A DNA stretch of 64,000 bases from Microbispora rosea subsp. aerata (lineage in GTDB: Bacteria; Actinomycetota; Actinomycetes; Streptosporangiales; Streptosporangiaceae). The DNA lies in the NCBI RefSeq assembly GCF_014647835.1, contig NZ_BMPY01000021.1, positions 53,563 through 117,562 on the forward strand, read 5' to 3'. Numbering within the stretch: the first letter of the stretch is position 1; every line of letters begins with the position of its first letter. The notes beneath the pieces were generated by a model. The model did not search any database. It saw only the letters and a list, made by a program, of their open reading frames with translations, and had not been told where the DNA came from. This document shows positions 50,369-59,883 of the stretch, piece by piece. The position numbers and the translations under genes were made by a program.

Positions 50369-51223
50369 ATGGGGCGGATCGCGGGTGTCACGGCCGCCGA
50401 GACGCGGGAGCGGTTGCTGCGCGCCGCCGTCGAGGTGTTCGCGCGGCGCGGGTACGACGGCACGCGCGTGGCCGACATCGCCGCCGCGGCCGGGGTGAGC
50501 AACGGCGCGCTCTACGCGCACTTCGCCTCGAAGGCGGAGCTGATCGTGGCCGCGCTGCGCGCCCACGGGCCGCGGCTGCTGGCCGACCTGCTGGCGGCCG
50601 ATCCCGACCGGCCGGTCGCGGACCTGCTCGTCGCCGTGGGTCGGCGCCTTCCGCGCCCTCCCGACGCCCGCGGCTCCTTGATCGCCGAGGCGCTCGTCGT
50701 GGCGCGCCGCGACGAGGACGTGGCCGGGCCGATGCACGGCTACCTCGGCGAACGGGCGGAGTTGCTCGCCGGGCTCGTGCGCGCCGCCCAGCGCGACGGT
50801 GAGATCGACTCCGCCGTGTCGCCCGACGCCGTCGCCCACCTCTGCCTCCTGCTCGCGATCGGGAGCGCGCTCGTCACCCCGGACCTGCACGCGGTCGGCG
50901 ACGAGGAGTGGAGCGCCCTGCTCACCCGCCTCGTCGCCGCCATCGCCCCGCCCGCCGCACCGCGCACGCCGCTCCACGCGACGCCACCACACGGACGCCA
51001 CTCCGACGAAGGAGAAGCACCAGTGAAAGCGCAGATAGATCCAGGGCGCTGCCAGGGACACGGCCGCTGCTACGACCTCGCGCCCGGCCTGTTCACCGAG
51101 GACGACGAGGGTTACGGGCAGGTCGTCGGCGACGGCGTCGTACCGCCGGGCGAGGAGCGCGCGGCCCGGCTCGCCGCCGCCAACTGCCCGGAGAAGGCCG
51201 TCGTCCTCGACCGGGAGGCTTGA
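50369..51223 (+). CDS. TetR-family regulator whose frame continues into a ferredoxin (TetR-ferredoxin fusion)
   Basis: The frame from ATG 50369 to the stop at 51221-51223 encodes 284 residues. Residues 1-195 are a complete TetR protein (HTH: RERLLRAAVEVFARRGYDGTRVADIAAAAGVSNGALYAHFASKAEL). After a 20-residue proline-rich link with no stop codon, residues 219-284 are a ferredoxin. A Shine-Dalgarno and GTG at 51023 lie in the same frame, so both a fusion and a free ferredoxin could be made. Usually these are separate genes. A redox-sensing repressor is possible, but loss of a stop codon or a sequencing error must be excluded. Confidence 0.72.
   Translation: MGRIAGVTAAETRERLLRAAVEVFARRGYDGTRVADIAAAAGVSNGALYAHFASKAELIVAALRAHGPRLLADLLAADPDRPVADLLVAVGRRLPRPPDARGSLIAEALVVARRDEDVAGPMHGYLGERAELLAGLVRAAQRDGEIDSAVSPDAVAHLCLLLAIGSALVTPDLHAVGDEEWSALLTRLVAAIAPPAAPRTPLHATPPHGRHSDEGEAPVKAQIDPGRCQGHGRCYDLAPGLFTEDDEGYGQVVGDGVVPPGEERAARLAAANCPEKAVVLDREA
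51023..51223 (+). CDS. Ferredoxin ([3Fe-4S]/[4Fe-4S] type) with internal start
   Basis: The product has 66 residues: MKAQIDPGRCQGHGRCYDLAP ... AANCPEKAVVLD. The cluster motif is C-x2-H-x2-C...C-P, with histidine where the second cysteine is expected, as in many P450-partner ferredoxins of actinobacteria. It should deliver electrons to the P450 encoded two bases downstream. GAAGGAGAAG precedes GTG 51023. The start lies in frame inside the TetR reading frame. Confidence 0.85.
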   Translation: MKAQIDPGRCQGHGRCYDLAPGLFTEDDEGYGQVVGDGVVPPGEERAARLAAANCPEKAVVLDREA

Positions 51224-51225
51224 CG

Positions 51226-52488
51226 ATGGCCGTCGACGATCGTTTCGTCCGCGACTTCCGTGAGGAGCCCCCCGCGGGCGTCCGCAACGAGATCATCACC
51301 GGGCCGGTCTCGGACTGGGCGACCGACTTCTCCCACCTGGAGCCCGAGTGGGCCGCCGATCCGTACCCCATCCAGGACGACCTGCGGGTGCGCTGCCCCA
51401 TCGCGCACACCGACAGGTTCGGCGGCGGATGGCTGCCGACGCGATACGAGGACGTCGCGGCGATCGCCTACGACACCGAGCACTTCTCCTCCCGGTCGAT
51501 CATCATGGGCAACTACCGGCCGCCCCGGGAGATCGCGCCGGTGGGCTCCGTCCCGCCGATCTCCTCCGACCCGCCGTTCCACCACGACGCGCGCAAGCTG
51601 CTGCTCCCGGCCTTCACCAAGAAGGCGGTGGCGAAACGGGAGGCGGCGACCAGGGCGTTTTGCCACTCACTCATTGACGCGTTCCAAGGCGCCGAGATCG
51701 TGGACGCCGCGCGCGACTACGCCCAGCACATCCCGATGCGGGTCATCTCCGACATGCTGGGCTTCCCGCCGGAGGACGGGCCGCGGTTCCGCAGGTTCGT
51801 GGAGAGCGCTCTGGAGAGCGTCAACCGGCCTCCGGAGGAGCGGCTCGCGCGCATGGACGAGCTGTTCGACTACCTGTACGTCCAGATCCGCGACCACGTC
51901 GCCAATCCCCGCGACGACCTCACCACCTACCTGATCGACGCCGAGCTCTACGGCCGCAAGCTCGAGCCCACGCATGTCGCCGGCACGATCGCCCTGCTGC
52001 TCATCGCCGGCATCGACACGACGTGGAGCGCGATCGGCGCCTCGCTGTGGCACCTGGCGAAGACTCCCGCCGACCGCGAGCGCCTGGTCGCCGAGCCGGA
52101 GCTGCTGCCGACCGCGATGGAGGAGTTCCTCCGGGCGTACGCGCCGGTCACGATGGCCCGGCTGGTCAAGGAGGACATGCACTGGCGCGGCGTGGACATG
52201 AAGGCCGACGACTGGATCCTGCTGTCGTTCCCGGCCGCCAACCGCGACCCCGCGCAGTTCGACCGGGCCGACGAGGTGATCATCGACCGCGAGGTCAACC
52301 GGCACGTGGCGTTCGGGCTCGGCATCCACCGCTGCGTCGGCTCCCACCTGGCCCGCATGGAGCTGCGGGTCGCCCTGGAGGTCTGGCTGGAGCGGGTGCC
52401 CGTGTTCAGCCTCGCCGACCCCTCGGCCGTGACCTGGGCCCCCGGCCAGGTGCGGGGACCGCGCACGCTCCCGATCCGCATCGGCTGA
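51226..52488 (+). CDS. Cytochrome P450 monooxygenase
   Basis: The product has 420 residues. The I-helix shows IAGIDTTWSAIG, the K-helix EEFLRAYAP, and the heme loop is AFGLGIHRCVGSHLARMELR with the axial cysteine. The I-helix has the acid/threonine pair needed for oxygen activation. It is soluble and should hydroxylate a hydrophobic substrate with electrons from the ferredoxin encoded two bases upstream. The TetR protein probably controls the operon, and the substrate may be its ligand (inference). Confidence 0.93.
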   Translation: MAVDDRFVRDFREEPPAGVRNEIITGPVSDWATDFSHLEPEWAADPYPIQDDLRVRCPIAHTDRFGGGWLPTRYEDVAAIAYDTEHFSSRSIIMGNYRPPREIAPVGSVPPISSDPPFHHDARKLLLPAFTKKAVAKREAATRAFCHSLIDAFQGAEIVDAARDYAQHIPMRVISDMLGFPPEDGPRFRRFVESALESVNRPPEERLARMDELFDYLYVQIRDHVANPRDDLTTYLIDAELYGRKLEPTHVAGTIALLLIAGIDTTWSAIGASLWHLAKTPADRERLVAEPELLPTAMEEFLRAYAPVTMARLVKEDMHWRGVDMKADDWILLSFPAANRDPAQFDRADEVIIDREVNRHVAFGLGIHRCVGSHLARMELRVALEVWLERVPVFSLADPSAVTWAPGQVRGPRTLPIRIG

Positions 52489-52545
52489 CCACGCCGGTCG
52501 TTACCCGCCGCGCGCGAGCTCCGAGAACGCCTGTAGTCTCGGCGC

Positions 52546-53430
52546 GTGCGGCACGACTCACCGGACGGCGGCGCGGGACTGCGCCGGCATCTGCCGGACG
52601 GCGGGACCCTGCCCGGCCACCGGCTGCGGTTCGGCCGCGGCGCGGCGGGCATCGAGCGGCTGGAGGCCTCGCTCACCGGCGAGGGGTTCGCCACGCACCG
52701 CCACGACACGTACGCGATCGGCGTGACGCTGCGGGGCGTGCAGACGTTCCGCTACCGCGGGGAGCAGCGGCACTGCCTGCCGGGGGAGTGGCACGTCCTG
52801 CACCCCGACGAGCCGCACGACGGCGTGGCGGGCACCGACGAGGGATTCGGCTACCGGATCATCTACCTCGACCCCTCCCTGGTGCAGGAGGCGCTCGGCG
52901 GGGCGCCGCTGCCGTTCGTCGCCGATCCCGTGATCTCGCGGCGCGACGCCGACCCCGCGCTCGCCGCGTGGCTGCGCGACATCGACGAGCCGCTGGACGA
53001 GATGGAACGGCTGACGCTCACGCTGCGGGTGGTCCGCATGCTCGTGCGCCACTCCGGCTCCCGTAACGCCCCCGCCCGGAGCTTCATGCGTCCGGGCGGG
53101 CGGGCTCCGCTGGCGATCGAGGCGTTGAGCCGCGTGCGCGACCTGATCGCCGGCGACCCGGCGGTCAGGCACACGCTCGCGGAGCTCGAACAGGTCTCGG
53201 GCCTGGACCGGTGGACGATCGCGCGCCAGTTCCGCGCCGCGTACGGCACGAGCCCGACCCGCTTTCGCACCATGCGGCAGCTCGACCGGGTCCGGCGGCT
53301 GCTGCGCGACGGCGTGCCGCCTGCCGAGGCGGCCCAGCTCGCCGGCTTCGCCGACCAGGCCCACATGTCGCGCATGTTCAAACGGGCCTACGGCCTCACG
53401 CCCGCCCGATGGGCGGCCGCGCTCGCCTGA
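52546..53430 (+). CDS. AraC-family transcriptional regulator
   Basis: The product has 294 residues: an N-terminal cupin-like sensor (ATHRHDTYAIGVTLRGVQTFRYRGEQRHCLPGEWHVLHPDEPHDG) and a C-terminal double helix-turn-helix (TLAELEQVSGLDRWTIARQFRAAYGTSPTRFRTMRQLDRVRRLLRDG and EAAQLAGFADQAHMSRMFKRAYGLTPARW). This is the usual activator layout. The GTG start has no Shine-Dalgarno, but TAGTCT ends six bases upstream, suggesting a leaderless mRNA. The aldo/keto reductase gene is convergent. Targets are unknown. Confidence 0.9.
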   Translation: MRHDSPDGGAGLRRHLPDGGTLPGHRLRFGRGAAGIERLEASLTGEGFATHRHDTYAIGVTLRGVQTFRYRGEQRHCLPGEWHVLHPDEPHDGVAGTDEGFGYRIIYLDPSLVQEALGGAPLPFVADPVISRRDADPALAAWLRDIDEPLDEMERLTLTLRVVRMLVRHSGSRNAPARSFMRPGGRAPLAIEALSRVRDLIAGDPAVRHTLAELEQVSGLDRWTIARQFRAAYGTSPTRFRTMRQLDRVRRLLRDGVPPAEAAQLAGFADQAHMSRMFKRAYGLTPARWAAALA

Positions 53431-53451
53431 GCGGCTGCCTGCCGGTGCGCG

Positions 53452-54312
53452 TCAGCCCAGCTCGGCGAGGTCGCCGTCGGTGAGGCGGATGGCCGCCGCG
53501 CCGACGTTCTCGGTCAGATGGTCGAGCGAGCCGGTTCCGGGGATGGGCAGCGTCACCGGCGACGTCGCCAGCAGCCAGGCCAGGGCGATCTGCGCGGTGG
53601 TCGCCCCGTGGCGGGCGGCGACGTCCGCGAGACGGGCGTGGTCGATCCGCTGCGGTCCGCCGCCGAGCGGGAAGTAGGGGACGTAGGCGATGCCCTCCCG
53701 CTCACACGTCGCCAGGACGTCGCGGTCGCCCGTGTGGTGGACGTGGAAATGGTTCTGGACCGCGGCGACCGGGGCGATGGACCGCGCCTCGGCGAGCTGG
53801 GCGGCGTCGACGTTGCTGACGCCGAGGTGGCGGATCAGCCCTTCGCGGCGCAGCTCCGCGAGCACGGCGAATCGCTCGCCGATCGGCTCGCCGCCCGCCG
53901 GGCCCATGCCGCCCACCCGCAGATAGACCAGGTCGAGGTGGTCGCGGCCGAGGCGGCGCAGGTCGTCCTCCACCAGGCCGCGCAATTGATCGGGGCGGGC
54001 CTGGCCGGTCGGCACCACGCCGCCCTCCAGGAGCGGGCCCACCTTGGTGGCGATCACCAGGTCGTCCGGGTAGGGCGACAACGCCTCCCGGATCAGCTCG
54101 TGCGCGTGCAGGTCCCCGAACCCGTAGAAGCCCGCGGTGTCGATGTGGTTCACCCCCAGCTCCACGGCGCGGCGCAGCACGGCGACGCCCGCCTCGCGGG
54201 TGCGCGCGGAGCCGCCGAGGGCGAGCCGCATCGCGCCGAAGCCGAGGCGGTTGACCCGCAGGTCGCCGCCCAGGAGGAAGTGACCGCTCGCGGCGGCCGT
54301 GGTGGTGTCCAT
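53452..54312 (-). CDS. Aldo/keto reductase
   Basis: The product has 286 residues. The AKR fold is evident: LGFGAMRLA, HIDTAGFYGFGDLHAHELIREAL with the catalytic Asp/Tyr region, IATKVG with the catalytic lysine, RLGRDHLDLVYLRVGG and the NADPH-binding end ATSPVTLPIPGTGSLDHLTENVGA. Catalytic His in the usual YLLHR position is replaced by RVG, a known variation in this subgroup. AAGGAG lies seven bases before the ATG. The adjacent gene at 54351 has the same direction and may be co-transcribed. Confidence 0.88.
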   Translation of the reverse strand: MDTTTAAASGHFLLGGDLRVNRLGFGAMRLALGGSARTREAGVAVLRRAVELGVNHIDTAGFYGFGDLHAHELIREALSPYPDDLVIATKVGPLLEGGVVPTGQARPDQLRGLVEDDLRRLGRDHLDLVYLRVGGMGPAGGEPIGERFAVLAELRREGLIRHLGVSNVDAAQLAEARSIAPVAAVQNHFHVHHTGDRDVLATCEREGIAYVPYFPLGGGPQRIDHARLADVAARHGATTAQIALAWLLATSPVTLPIPGTGSLDHLTENVGAAAIRLTDGDLAELG

Positions 54313-54350
54313 GAGTTCGCTCCTTGTCGTGTGAAGACGCCGTGATGTGG

Positions 54351-55379
54351 TCAGCCGCGGTAGCACTCGGCCAGCGCGGCGAAGGCGGCCTTGGGCTCCC
54401 AGGTCATGTCCGGGTAGGCGCTCCCGTGGCCGTCGTCGAGGACCTTCACGATCCCGGGGCTCGCCAGGTCGAGGTCCTCGGCGGGGTCGCCGCCGGGGCG
54501 GTGCGGGAAGTTGCCGAGCGCGAAGAGGAACACGAAGGCGCTGTCGACGCCCGCGGCGTCGAAGATCTCCAGCAGCTCACGGAGGTAGGCGGCCTGACCG
54601 GCCTCGTCGCGCGCGTAGACGCCGTCCAGCCGGATCGGGACGCCGCCCTCGCCGTACTCGACGATCTCCATGCAGCGCCCGCCCCGGTCGCCCGCGCCGC
54701 GGTAGGCGGCGGTGCCGAACTCGGTGATCGCGACCGGTTTCCCCTGGGCGACGAGCGCGCGGACGCCCGCGTCGAAACGGCCGGCCAGCTCGGCCGACCG
54801 GTAGAGATCGACGCCGACGATGTCGAACGGCGACCAGTCGACGCGCTCCAGCGGGACGGAGGCGTAGGTGATCTTGCCGCCGAACCGCTCGCGGACGAGC
54901 GCCGCGGCGCGCACGAGGAAGTCGTTCACGCGTGCGGACAGCTCGCCGGCGAGCTCCCGCCGGCGGTCCGGGTCCGCCTCGCGCAGCAGCCGTCCGAGGC
55001 GCTCCTCCTGAGTGCCGCCGGGCAGGAAGCCCTTGTTCATCAGGCTCAGCTCGGCGCCCGCGACGAACACGACCTCGGCACCGCGCAGCCGGATCCGCTC
55101 GGCCCGTTCGGCGCAGTCGGCGAACAGCGCCAGGGTCTCCTCCGGCGTCAGTTCCAGCGGGTACGGCGAGAACCAGACCTCGAGGCCGAGGTCGGCGGCG
55201 TACGCCGCGGCCTCCTCCAGGCGGCGGGGATCGCCGCCGACGACGCGGACGGCGGTGCAGTGCAGGTCGTCGCGGATGATGCTCAGCTCGCGCCACACCA
55301 CGTCCGGCTCGAAGCGCGGACGGGAGATCCTTCCCTCGCGGACGAAGCCGGTGTCGTAGCTGATGCCCTTGGCTCGCAT
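54351..55379 (-). CDS. Glycoside-hydrolase-like TIM-barrel protein of unknown function
   Basis: The product has 342 residues without a signal peptide. The start GISYDTGFVREGRISRPRFEPDVVWRELSIIRDDLHCTAVRV, an acidic residue in VFVAGAELSLMNKGF and one in KPVAITEFGTAAYRGAG are placed like the two catalytic glutamates of clan GH-A enzymes. Similar actinobacterial proteins are sometimes labelled abortive-infection proteins, but no evidence for this is visible here. AGGAAGGG precedes the ATG. It is divergent from a TetR gene, with twin operators in between, so it is likely the regulated target. Confidence 0.65.
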   Translation of the reverse strand: MRAKGISYDTGFVREGRISRPRFEPDVVWRELSIIRDDLHCTAVRVVGGDPRRLEEAAAYAADLGLEVWFSPYPLELTPEETLALFADCAERAERIRLRGAEVVFVAGAELSLMNKGFLPGGTQEERLGRLLREADPDRRRELAGELSARVNDFLVRAAALVRERFGGKITYASVPLERVDWSPFDIVGVDLYRSAELAGRFDAGVRALVAQGKPVAITEFGTAAYRGAGDRGGRCMEIVEYGEGGVPIRLDGVYARDEAGQAAYLRELLEIFDAAGVDSAFVFLFALGNFPHRPGGDPAEDLDLASPGIVKVLDDGHGSAYPDMTWEPKAAFAALAECYRG

Positions 55380-55429
55380 GGGTCTGGCCCTTCCTGTCGC
55401 GGGTTCGAGGGCCCAAGGCTATACAAAAA

Positions 55430-55459
55430 TTGCGTGCACGCAAGTTTGCGTACACGCAG
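55430..55459. promoter_or_regulatory. Twin TetR-type operators between divergent genes
   Basis: TTGCGTGCACGCAA (55430-55443) is a perfect 14-bp palindrome, and TTGCGTACACGCAG (55446-55459) is a close variant, with centres 16 bp apart. They overlap the likely promoter of the minus-strand gene (TTGCGT-N16-TATAGC) and lie 22 bp from the TetR start. Confidence 0.72.
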
Positions 55460-55480
55460 GAAGTCTGGGACAGTGAAACC

Positions 55481-56140
55481 GTGAGACGGACGGGGCTGCG
55501 CGAGCAGAAGAAACAGGCCACCCGGCAGGCGCTGCGCGAGGCGGCGTTGCGGCTGGCCCTGGAACGCGGGCCGGAGAACGTGCGCGTCGACGACATCGCC
55601 GAGGCCGCCGGAGTCTCGCCGAGGACCTACAACAACTACTTCTCCAGCCGCGAGCAGGCCATCGTCGCCGCCGTCACCGCCGAGCGCGAGTCCCGGGTGG
55701 CGGCGGCGATCACCGCCAGGCCGGACGGCGTCCGCCTGGCCGACGCCGTCGCCGAGGCGATCGTGGAGCAGTACACCCGCCCCGGCGACCACGACGCCGC
55801 CGCGCTGCTGCTGATCACCACCCGTCCCGCGCTGCGCGAGGCGTTCGTCGACACCGCCGCCGCGATGGAGCACCCCCTCGCCGACGCGATCGCCGGCCGC
55901 CTCGGCGGCGACGGCGACACCGCCCGCGTGCTCGCGGCGAGCGTGGCCGCCGCGGTCCGGGTCGCGCTCGACCGGTGGATCCGGCGGCCCGCCGACGGCA
56001 CCGTGAGCGGGCTCGTGGTGCCGTCCGGCTCGCTGCCCGGCCTGCTGCGCGCCGCGCTCGCCCCGCTCGCGCCCGCCCTCGACGCGGCCGAGGAACGCGC
56101 GCGAGCCGCCCGGCGGCGGGGCGACACTCAGGCGTGCTAA
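55481..56140 (+). CDS. TetR-family transcriptional regulator
   Basis: The product has 219 residues from GTG 55481. The helix-turn-helix (TRQALREAALRLALERGPENVRVDDIAEAAGVSPRTYNNYFSSREQAI) is clear; the NNYF recognition segment is a known variant. An upstream ATG at 55430 lies within the operator and is unlikely. The C-terminal domain is alanine-rich and helical. Twin palindromes upstream suggest autoregulation and control of the divergent TIM-barrel gene. Its stop overlaps the stop of the convergent SDR gene by four bases. Confidence 0.87.
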   Translation: MRRTGLREQKKQATRQALREAALRLALERGPENVRVDDIAEAAGVSPRTYNNYFSSREQAIVAAVTAERESRVAAAITARPDGVRLADAVAEAIVEQYTRPGDHDAAALLLITTRPALREAFVDTAAAMEHPLADAIAGRLGGDGDTARVLAASVAAAVRVALDRWIRRPADGTVSGLVVPSGSLPGLLRAALAPLAPALDAAEERARAARRRGDTQAC

Positions 56141-56892
56141 AGCCCGCCGTCGACGTTGAGCACGGCGCCGGTGACGTAGGACGCCCGGTCCGACAGCAGC
56201 CACGCGACCGCCTCGGCGATCTCCTCCGGCCTGCCGGGACGTCCCATCGGAACGCGCGCGGCCACCCGCTGCGCCCGCCCCGGCTCCCCGGCCCTGGCGT
56301 GGATCGTGGTGTCGATCGTCCCGGGGGAGACGGCGTTGACCCGGATGCCCGCCGGGGCCAGCTCCCTGGCCAGGCCCACGGTCAGCGTCTCGACCGCCGC
56401 CTTGGTCGCGGCGTACGCGACGTACTCGTGCGGCGAGCCGGTGCGCGACGCGACCGAGGAGACGTTCACGATCACCCGCCCGGCCGCCGGCGCGGACCCG
56501 CCCGCGGTCCAGCGCCGCGCCGCCTCCCGGCACAGTCGCACCGGCGCGACCAGGTTCACCTCGACGACCCGCCGCAGATCGGCGTCGGTCAGGCCGGTGA
56601 ACGGCCCGATCCTGCCGGTCACGCCGGCGTTGTTCACCAGGCCCGCGACCTCGCCGGCGGACTCGGCCAGGTCGAACAGCCGCTCCGGCGCGTCCTCCTC
56701 GGTCACGTCGAGCCGTACGCCGCGGACGGGGGCGTCGCCGTGGCCGAGCTCGTCCTCCAGGGCCGCGGCGTCGGCGTCGGAGCCGGAGTGCGTGAAGACC
56801 ACGCCGAGGCCGTCGGCGTGCAAGCGCCGCACGGTGCTTCGGCCGATCCCGCGCGTCCCGCCGGTGACGATGACGACCGGGCGAGTGGTCAT
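56137..56892 (-). CDS. Short-chain dehydrogenase/reductase (FabG-like)
   Basis: The product has 251 residues. All SDR motifs are intact: [25 protein letters not shown], the serine in [28 protein letters not shown] with YxxxK, and the C-terminal [15 protein letters not shown]. It should be an NAD(P)-dependent ketoreductase; the substrate is unknown. The ATG overlaps the stop of the preceding dehydrogenase gene by four bases, so the two form an operon. Confidence 0.9.
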   Translation of the reverse strand: MTTRPVVIVTGGTRGIGRSTVRRLHADGLGVVFTHSGSDADAAALEDELGHGDAPVRGVRLDVTEEDAPERLFDLAESAGEVAGLVNNAGVTGRIGPFTGLTDADLRRVVEVNLVAPVRLCREAARRWTAGGSAPAAGRVIVNVSSVASRTGSPHEYVAYAATKAAVETLTVGLARELAPAGIRVNAVSPGTIDTTIHARAGEPGRAQRVAARVPMGRPGRPEEIAEAVAWLLSDRASYVTGAVLNVDGGL

Positions 56893-57845
56893 CGGCGTGC
56901 TCCCTCCGCGCCGGCCTCGACCACGCCGGCCCCGGCCCCGATCCCGCCGGTCCCGGGATTGATCGCGTCCGTCCGGGCCTCGATCGCGTGGACGACGGCG
57001 GCCATGTCCAGCTCGGCGTGGCCCAGCGCGAGGGTCTCGCCGAACAACGCGTGGCAGACGTCCAGCAGCGGCGAGGCGATGCCGGCCCGCCGCGCCGCCT
57101 CGGCGATGAGCCGGTTGTTCTTCAGCACGTCGGCGATGGCGGCCTGGGCGGTGAAGTCGCGCCCGGCCAGCTTGACCGTCTTCACCCGCGAGATGTCGCT
57201 CGCCATCTGGCCCGAGTTGAGCACGTCCACGAGCAGCCCGAGATCGAGGCCCTGGCGCTCGCCGAAGTGCAGCGCCTCCGCGAGACCGGTGACCGTCGTG
57301 ATCAGGAAGATGTTCACCGCGAGCTTCGTCAGCAGCGCCTTGGGCGCGGGCCCGCACACCACCGTCTTGGCGCACATCGGCCCGAGCAGCGGGCGCACCT
57401 CCGCCACGGCGTCCGGCCGCCCGGCCAGCATCGCCACCAGCCGCCCCTGCTCGGCGGGCACGCGGGAGCCGGAGATCGGCGCCTCGACGTAGCGGCCCCC
57501 GGCCGCGAGCACGTCGGCCTCCAGCCCGGCCGAGTAGACGGGGGAGGTCGTGCCCATGTGGACCACCACACGGTCGGCGACGTTCCGGGCGAAGGCGGGC
57601 GTGCCGCGCTCCAGCACCGCGTCGATCGCCGCCTCGTCGGCCAGCATGAGGATCACCACCCGCGCCCGCCGGAACACCTCGGCCGCGCTGCCGGCCACCC
57701 GCGCGCCCGCCTCGCGCAGCGGCTCGCTCCTGGCGGCCGTACGGTTCCACACCACCAGGGGCGTTCCCGCACGAGCCAAGTTGAGCGCCATGGGCTGCCC
57801 CATGATCCCGAGCCCGACGAAACCCACAACCGTCCGGGCGTTCAT
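56889..57845 (-). CDS. NAD(P)-dependent beta-hydroxyacid dehydrogenase (3-hydroxyisobutyrate-dehydrogenase-like)
   Basis: The product has 318 residues. The Rossmann start [31 protein letters not shown], the substrate loop [22 protein letters not shown] and the catalytic lysine helix [29 protein letters not shown] are typical. The substrate may be a beta-hydroxy acid such as 3-hydroxyisobutyrate or tartronate semialdehyde. GGAGGCGAACGG precedes the ATG at 57845. It is the first gene of the two-gene operon with the SDR. Confidence 0.88.
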   Translation of the reverse strand: MNARTVVGFVGLGIMGQPMALNLARAGTPLVVWNRTAARSEPLREAGARVAGSAAEVFRRARVVILMLADEAAIDAVLERGTPAFARNVADRVVVHMGTTSPVYSAGLEADVLAAGGRYVEAPISGSRVPAEQGRLVAMLAGRPDAVAEVRPLLGPMCAKTVVCGPAPKALLTKLAVNIFLITTVTGLAEALHFGERQGLDLGLLVDVLNSGQMASDISRVKTVKLAGRDFTAQAAIADVLKNNRLIAEAARRAGIASPLLDVCHALFGETLALGHAELDMAAVVHAIEARTDAINPGTGGIGAGAGVVEAGAEGARR

Positions 57846-57961
57846 CCGTTCGCCTCCGTCCCGGCACCGCCCTCCCTGAGCGACGCCGGGGACCGTTGTA
57901 GCCCGGGACGCGGCGGCGGTCTTGAACGATTGTGCGACCGGTTCCGGCCCGCGCTGCCACC

Positions 57962-58082
57962 TGTCCGGTCTCGTGCCGCGCAGGCTCGCGCCGTGCGAGC
58001 AGCACCTGCTCCGGTCGTACGGGCTCGGCATCACCAACATCGTGGCCCGGGCGACCGCGCGGGCCGACGAGTCCGGATGGGC
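57962..58082 (+). pseudogene. Fragment of G/U mismatch-specific DNA glycosylase Mug
   Basis: The plus-strand reading [20 protein letters not shown] continues [17 protein letters not shown]. This matches the segment of Mug proteins after the active-site region (E. coli pattern [33 protein letters not shown]). About 38 residues remain out of roughly 170, and neither the catalytic N-terminus nor the C-terminus is found. It is a relic of gene loss. Confidence 0.6.
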
Positions 58083-58116
58083 GGCGGCTGCCGTACGGGG
58101 AGGGAGATGTCCTCCC

Positions 58117-59883
58117 TCACGACAGCAGCCGGCTGATCTTGTCGCGGGCCACCGTGGCGAGGACGCCCGCCTTGTGCGGCTGGCCGCGCAGGAACGCCTC
58201 GGTGAAGTGCTTGGCCTGCTCGTAGGTGACCCTGCCCGGCATCGGCGGCTCGTCGGGGTTCACGTCGCAGTCCACCAGGGCGGGCCCGTCGTGCGCCAGG
58301 GCCTCCCGGATCGCGCCCGGCAGGTCCTCCGGGTCCTTGATCTTCGCGCCGTACGCGCCGCACGCGCGGGCCCAGGCGGAGAAGTCGGCCTCGGGCCGCC
58401 GGTGCCGCACGGCGTACTCGGGATAGCCGAGGATGATCTGCTCCCACAGGATCTGGCCGTAGCCGTTGTTGTTGTCGATCACGACCTTGACGGGCAGCCC
58501 GTGCCGTACGGCGGTGAGGAAGTCGGCCATGAGCATGGCGAACCCGCCGTCGCCCACGAACGCGATCACCTGGCGGCCGGGGAAGGCGTGCTGCATCCCG
58601 ATGGCGTACGGCAGGCCCGGGGCCATCGTGGCGAGGTTGCCCGACAGGTAGAACTCCCGCCCGCCGCGGATCGTCCAGTGCCGCGCGGCCCAGGTCGCGA
58701 TGGTCCCGGAGTCGCAGGTCAACACGGCGTCGTCGGAGGCGGCCTCGTCGAGGCAGCCGATGAGGTACTGCGGGGCGATCGGGCGGCGGCCGGGGTCCTG
58801 CAGCGCCTTCATGTCCCGCCGCCAGGCGTCCATCTTGCGCTGATACTTCTCCAGGAACGACCGGTCCTTCGCCGGGCCGAGCATCGGCAGCAGCGCCCGG
58901 AGGGCGAGTTCGGCGTCGGCGGCGACCGGGGCCTCGGTCGGGCGGCGCATGCCGAGCAGGGCGGGGTCGGCGTCGATCTGCACCACCCGGGCCCGGCCCT
59001 CGGGCGGCAGATACTTCCCGTACGGGAAGGACGTGCCGACCATGAGCAGCGTGTCGCACTCCTCCATCAGCTCCTCGCTCGGCGCGGTGCCGAGCAGGCC
59101 GAGGCCGCCGGTGGTGAGCGGGTGGTCGTCGGGCACCACGGACTTCCCCGGGAGGGTCTTCACGATCGGGCTGGCCAGTGCGCCGGCGACCGCCAGGACC
59201 TCCTCGCGGGCGTGCCGGGCGCCGACGCCGACGAGCATGGCGATCCGCTCGCCCCGCCGCAGCACCTCGGCCGCCCTGGCCAGGTCTTCCTCCACCGGCC
59301 GCAGCGGCGGGAGGGCGCATGTCGGCAGGCTCGCGGGCGGGTTGCCCGGCCCGACGTGCCGGTACGGATCCTCGCCCGCCGGAGCCACCTGGATGTCGCT
59401 GGGGAAGGTCAGGTGCGACACCGTCCGCCCGGCCAGCGCGCTGCGGATCGCGAGGTCCACCACGCCCGGCATCTGCTGCGGGTTGGTCACCATCAGGTTG
59501 TAGGCGGCGACGTCCTGGAAGAGGCGGTCGAGGTGGACCTCCTGCTGGTAGTGGGTGCCGAGCACCGAGGTCTCCTGCATCCCGGTCAGCGCCAGCACGG
59601 GCACGTGGTCGAGCTTGGCGTCGTACAACCCGTTCAGCAGGTGGATGGCGCCCGGCCCGGAGGTCGCGGCGCACACGCCGAGACGGCCGGTCGCCTTGGC
59701 GTAGCCCGTCGCCATGAACGCCGCGGCCTCCTCGTGGTGCACGAGGATGAACCGCAGCTTCTCCCGCTGCCGCCGGAACCCCTCCATCAGGCCGTTGATC
59801 CCGTCGCCCGGGAGCCCGAAGACCGTGTCCACCCCCCACTCCACCAGCCGCCGGGCCAGGCTCTCGCCCACGATCTCGGTCAT
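58117..59883 (-). CDS. Thiamine-diphosphate enzyme, pyruvate oxidase/dehydrogenase (PoxB)-like
   Basis: The product has 588 residues with three domains: N-terminal Pyr domain with the activating Glu ([17 protein letters not shown]), a central FAD/nucleotide domain ([26 protein letters not shown]) and the C-terminal PP domain with the ThDP motif [31 protein letters not shown]. It resembles ThDP enzymes that decarboxylate pyruvate to acetate and CO2. Acetolactate synthase is less likely because the context lacks a small subunit. GGAGGCGGAC precedes the ATG. It is monocistronic. Confidence 0.87.
   Translation of the reverse strand: MTEIVGESLARRLVEWGVDTVFGLPGDGINGLMEGFRRQREKLRFILVHHEEAAAFMATGYAKATGRLGVCAATSGPGAIHLLNGLYDAKLDHVPVLALTGMQETSVLGTHYQQEVHLDRLFQDVAAYNLMVTNPQQMPGVVDLAIRSALAGRTVSHLTFPSDIQVAPAGEDPYRHVGPGNPPASLPTCALPPLRPVEEDLARAAEVLRRGERIAMLVGVGARHAREEVLAVAGALASPIVKTLPGKSVVPDDHPLTTGGLGLLGTAPSEELMEECDTLLMVGTSFPYGKYLPPEGRARVVQIDADPALLGMRRPTEAPVAADAELALRALLPMLGPAKDRSFLEKYQRKMDAWRRDMKALQDPGRRPIAPQYLIGCLDEAASDDAVLTCDSGTIATWAARHWTIRGGREFYLSGNLATMAPGLPYAIGMQHAFPGRQVIAFVGDGGFAMLMADFLTAVRHGLPVKVVIDNNNGYGQILWEQIILGYPEYAVRHRRPEADFSAWARACGAYGAKIKDPEDLPGAIREALAHDGPALVDCDVNPDEPPMPGRVTYEQAKHFTEAFLRGQPHKAGVLATVARDKISRLLS

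Noticed and set aside
51803-51816. GGAGAGCGCTCTGG, almost identical to the LacI operator
   Set aside because: It lies in the middle of the P450 coding sequence, encodes conserved residues (VESALESV) and is far from any promoter; taken as chance.
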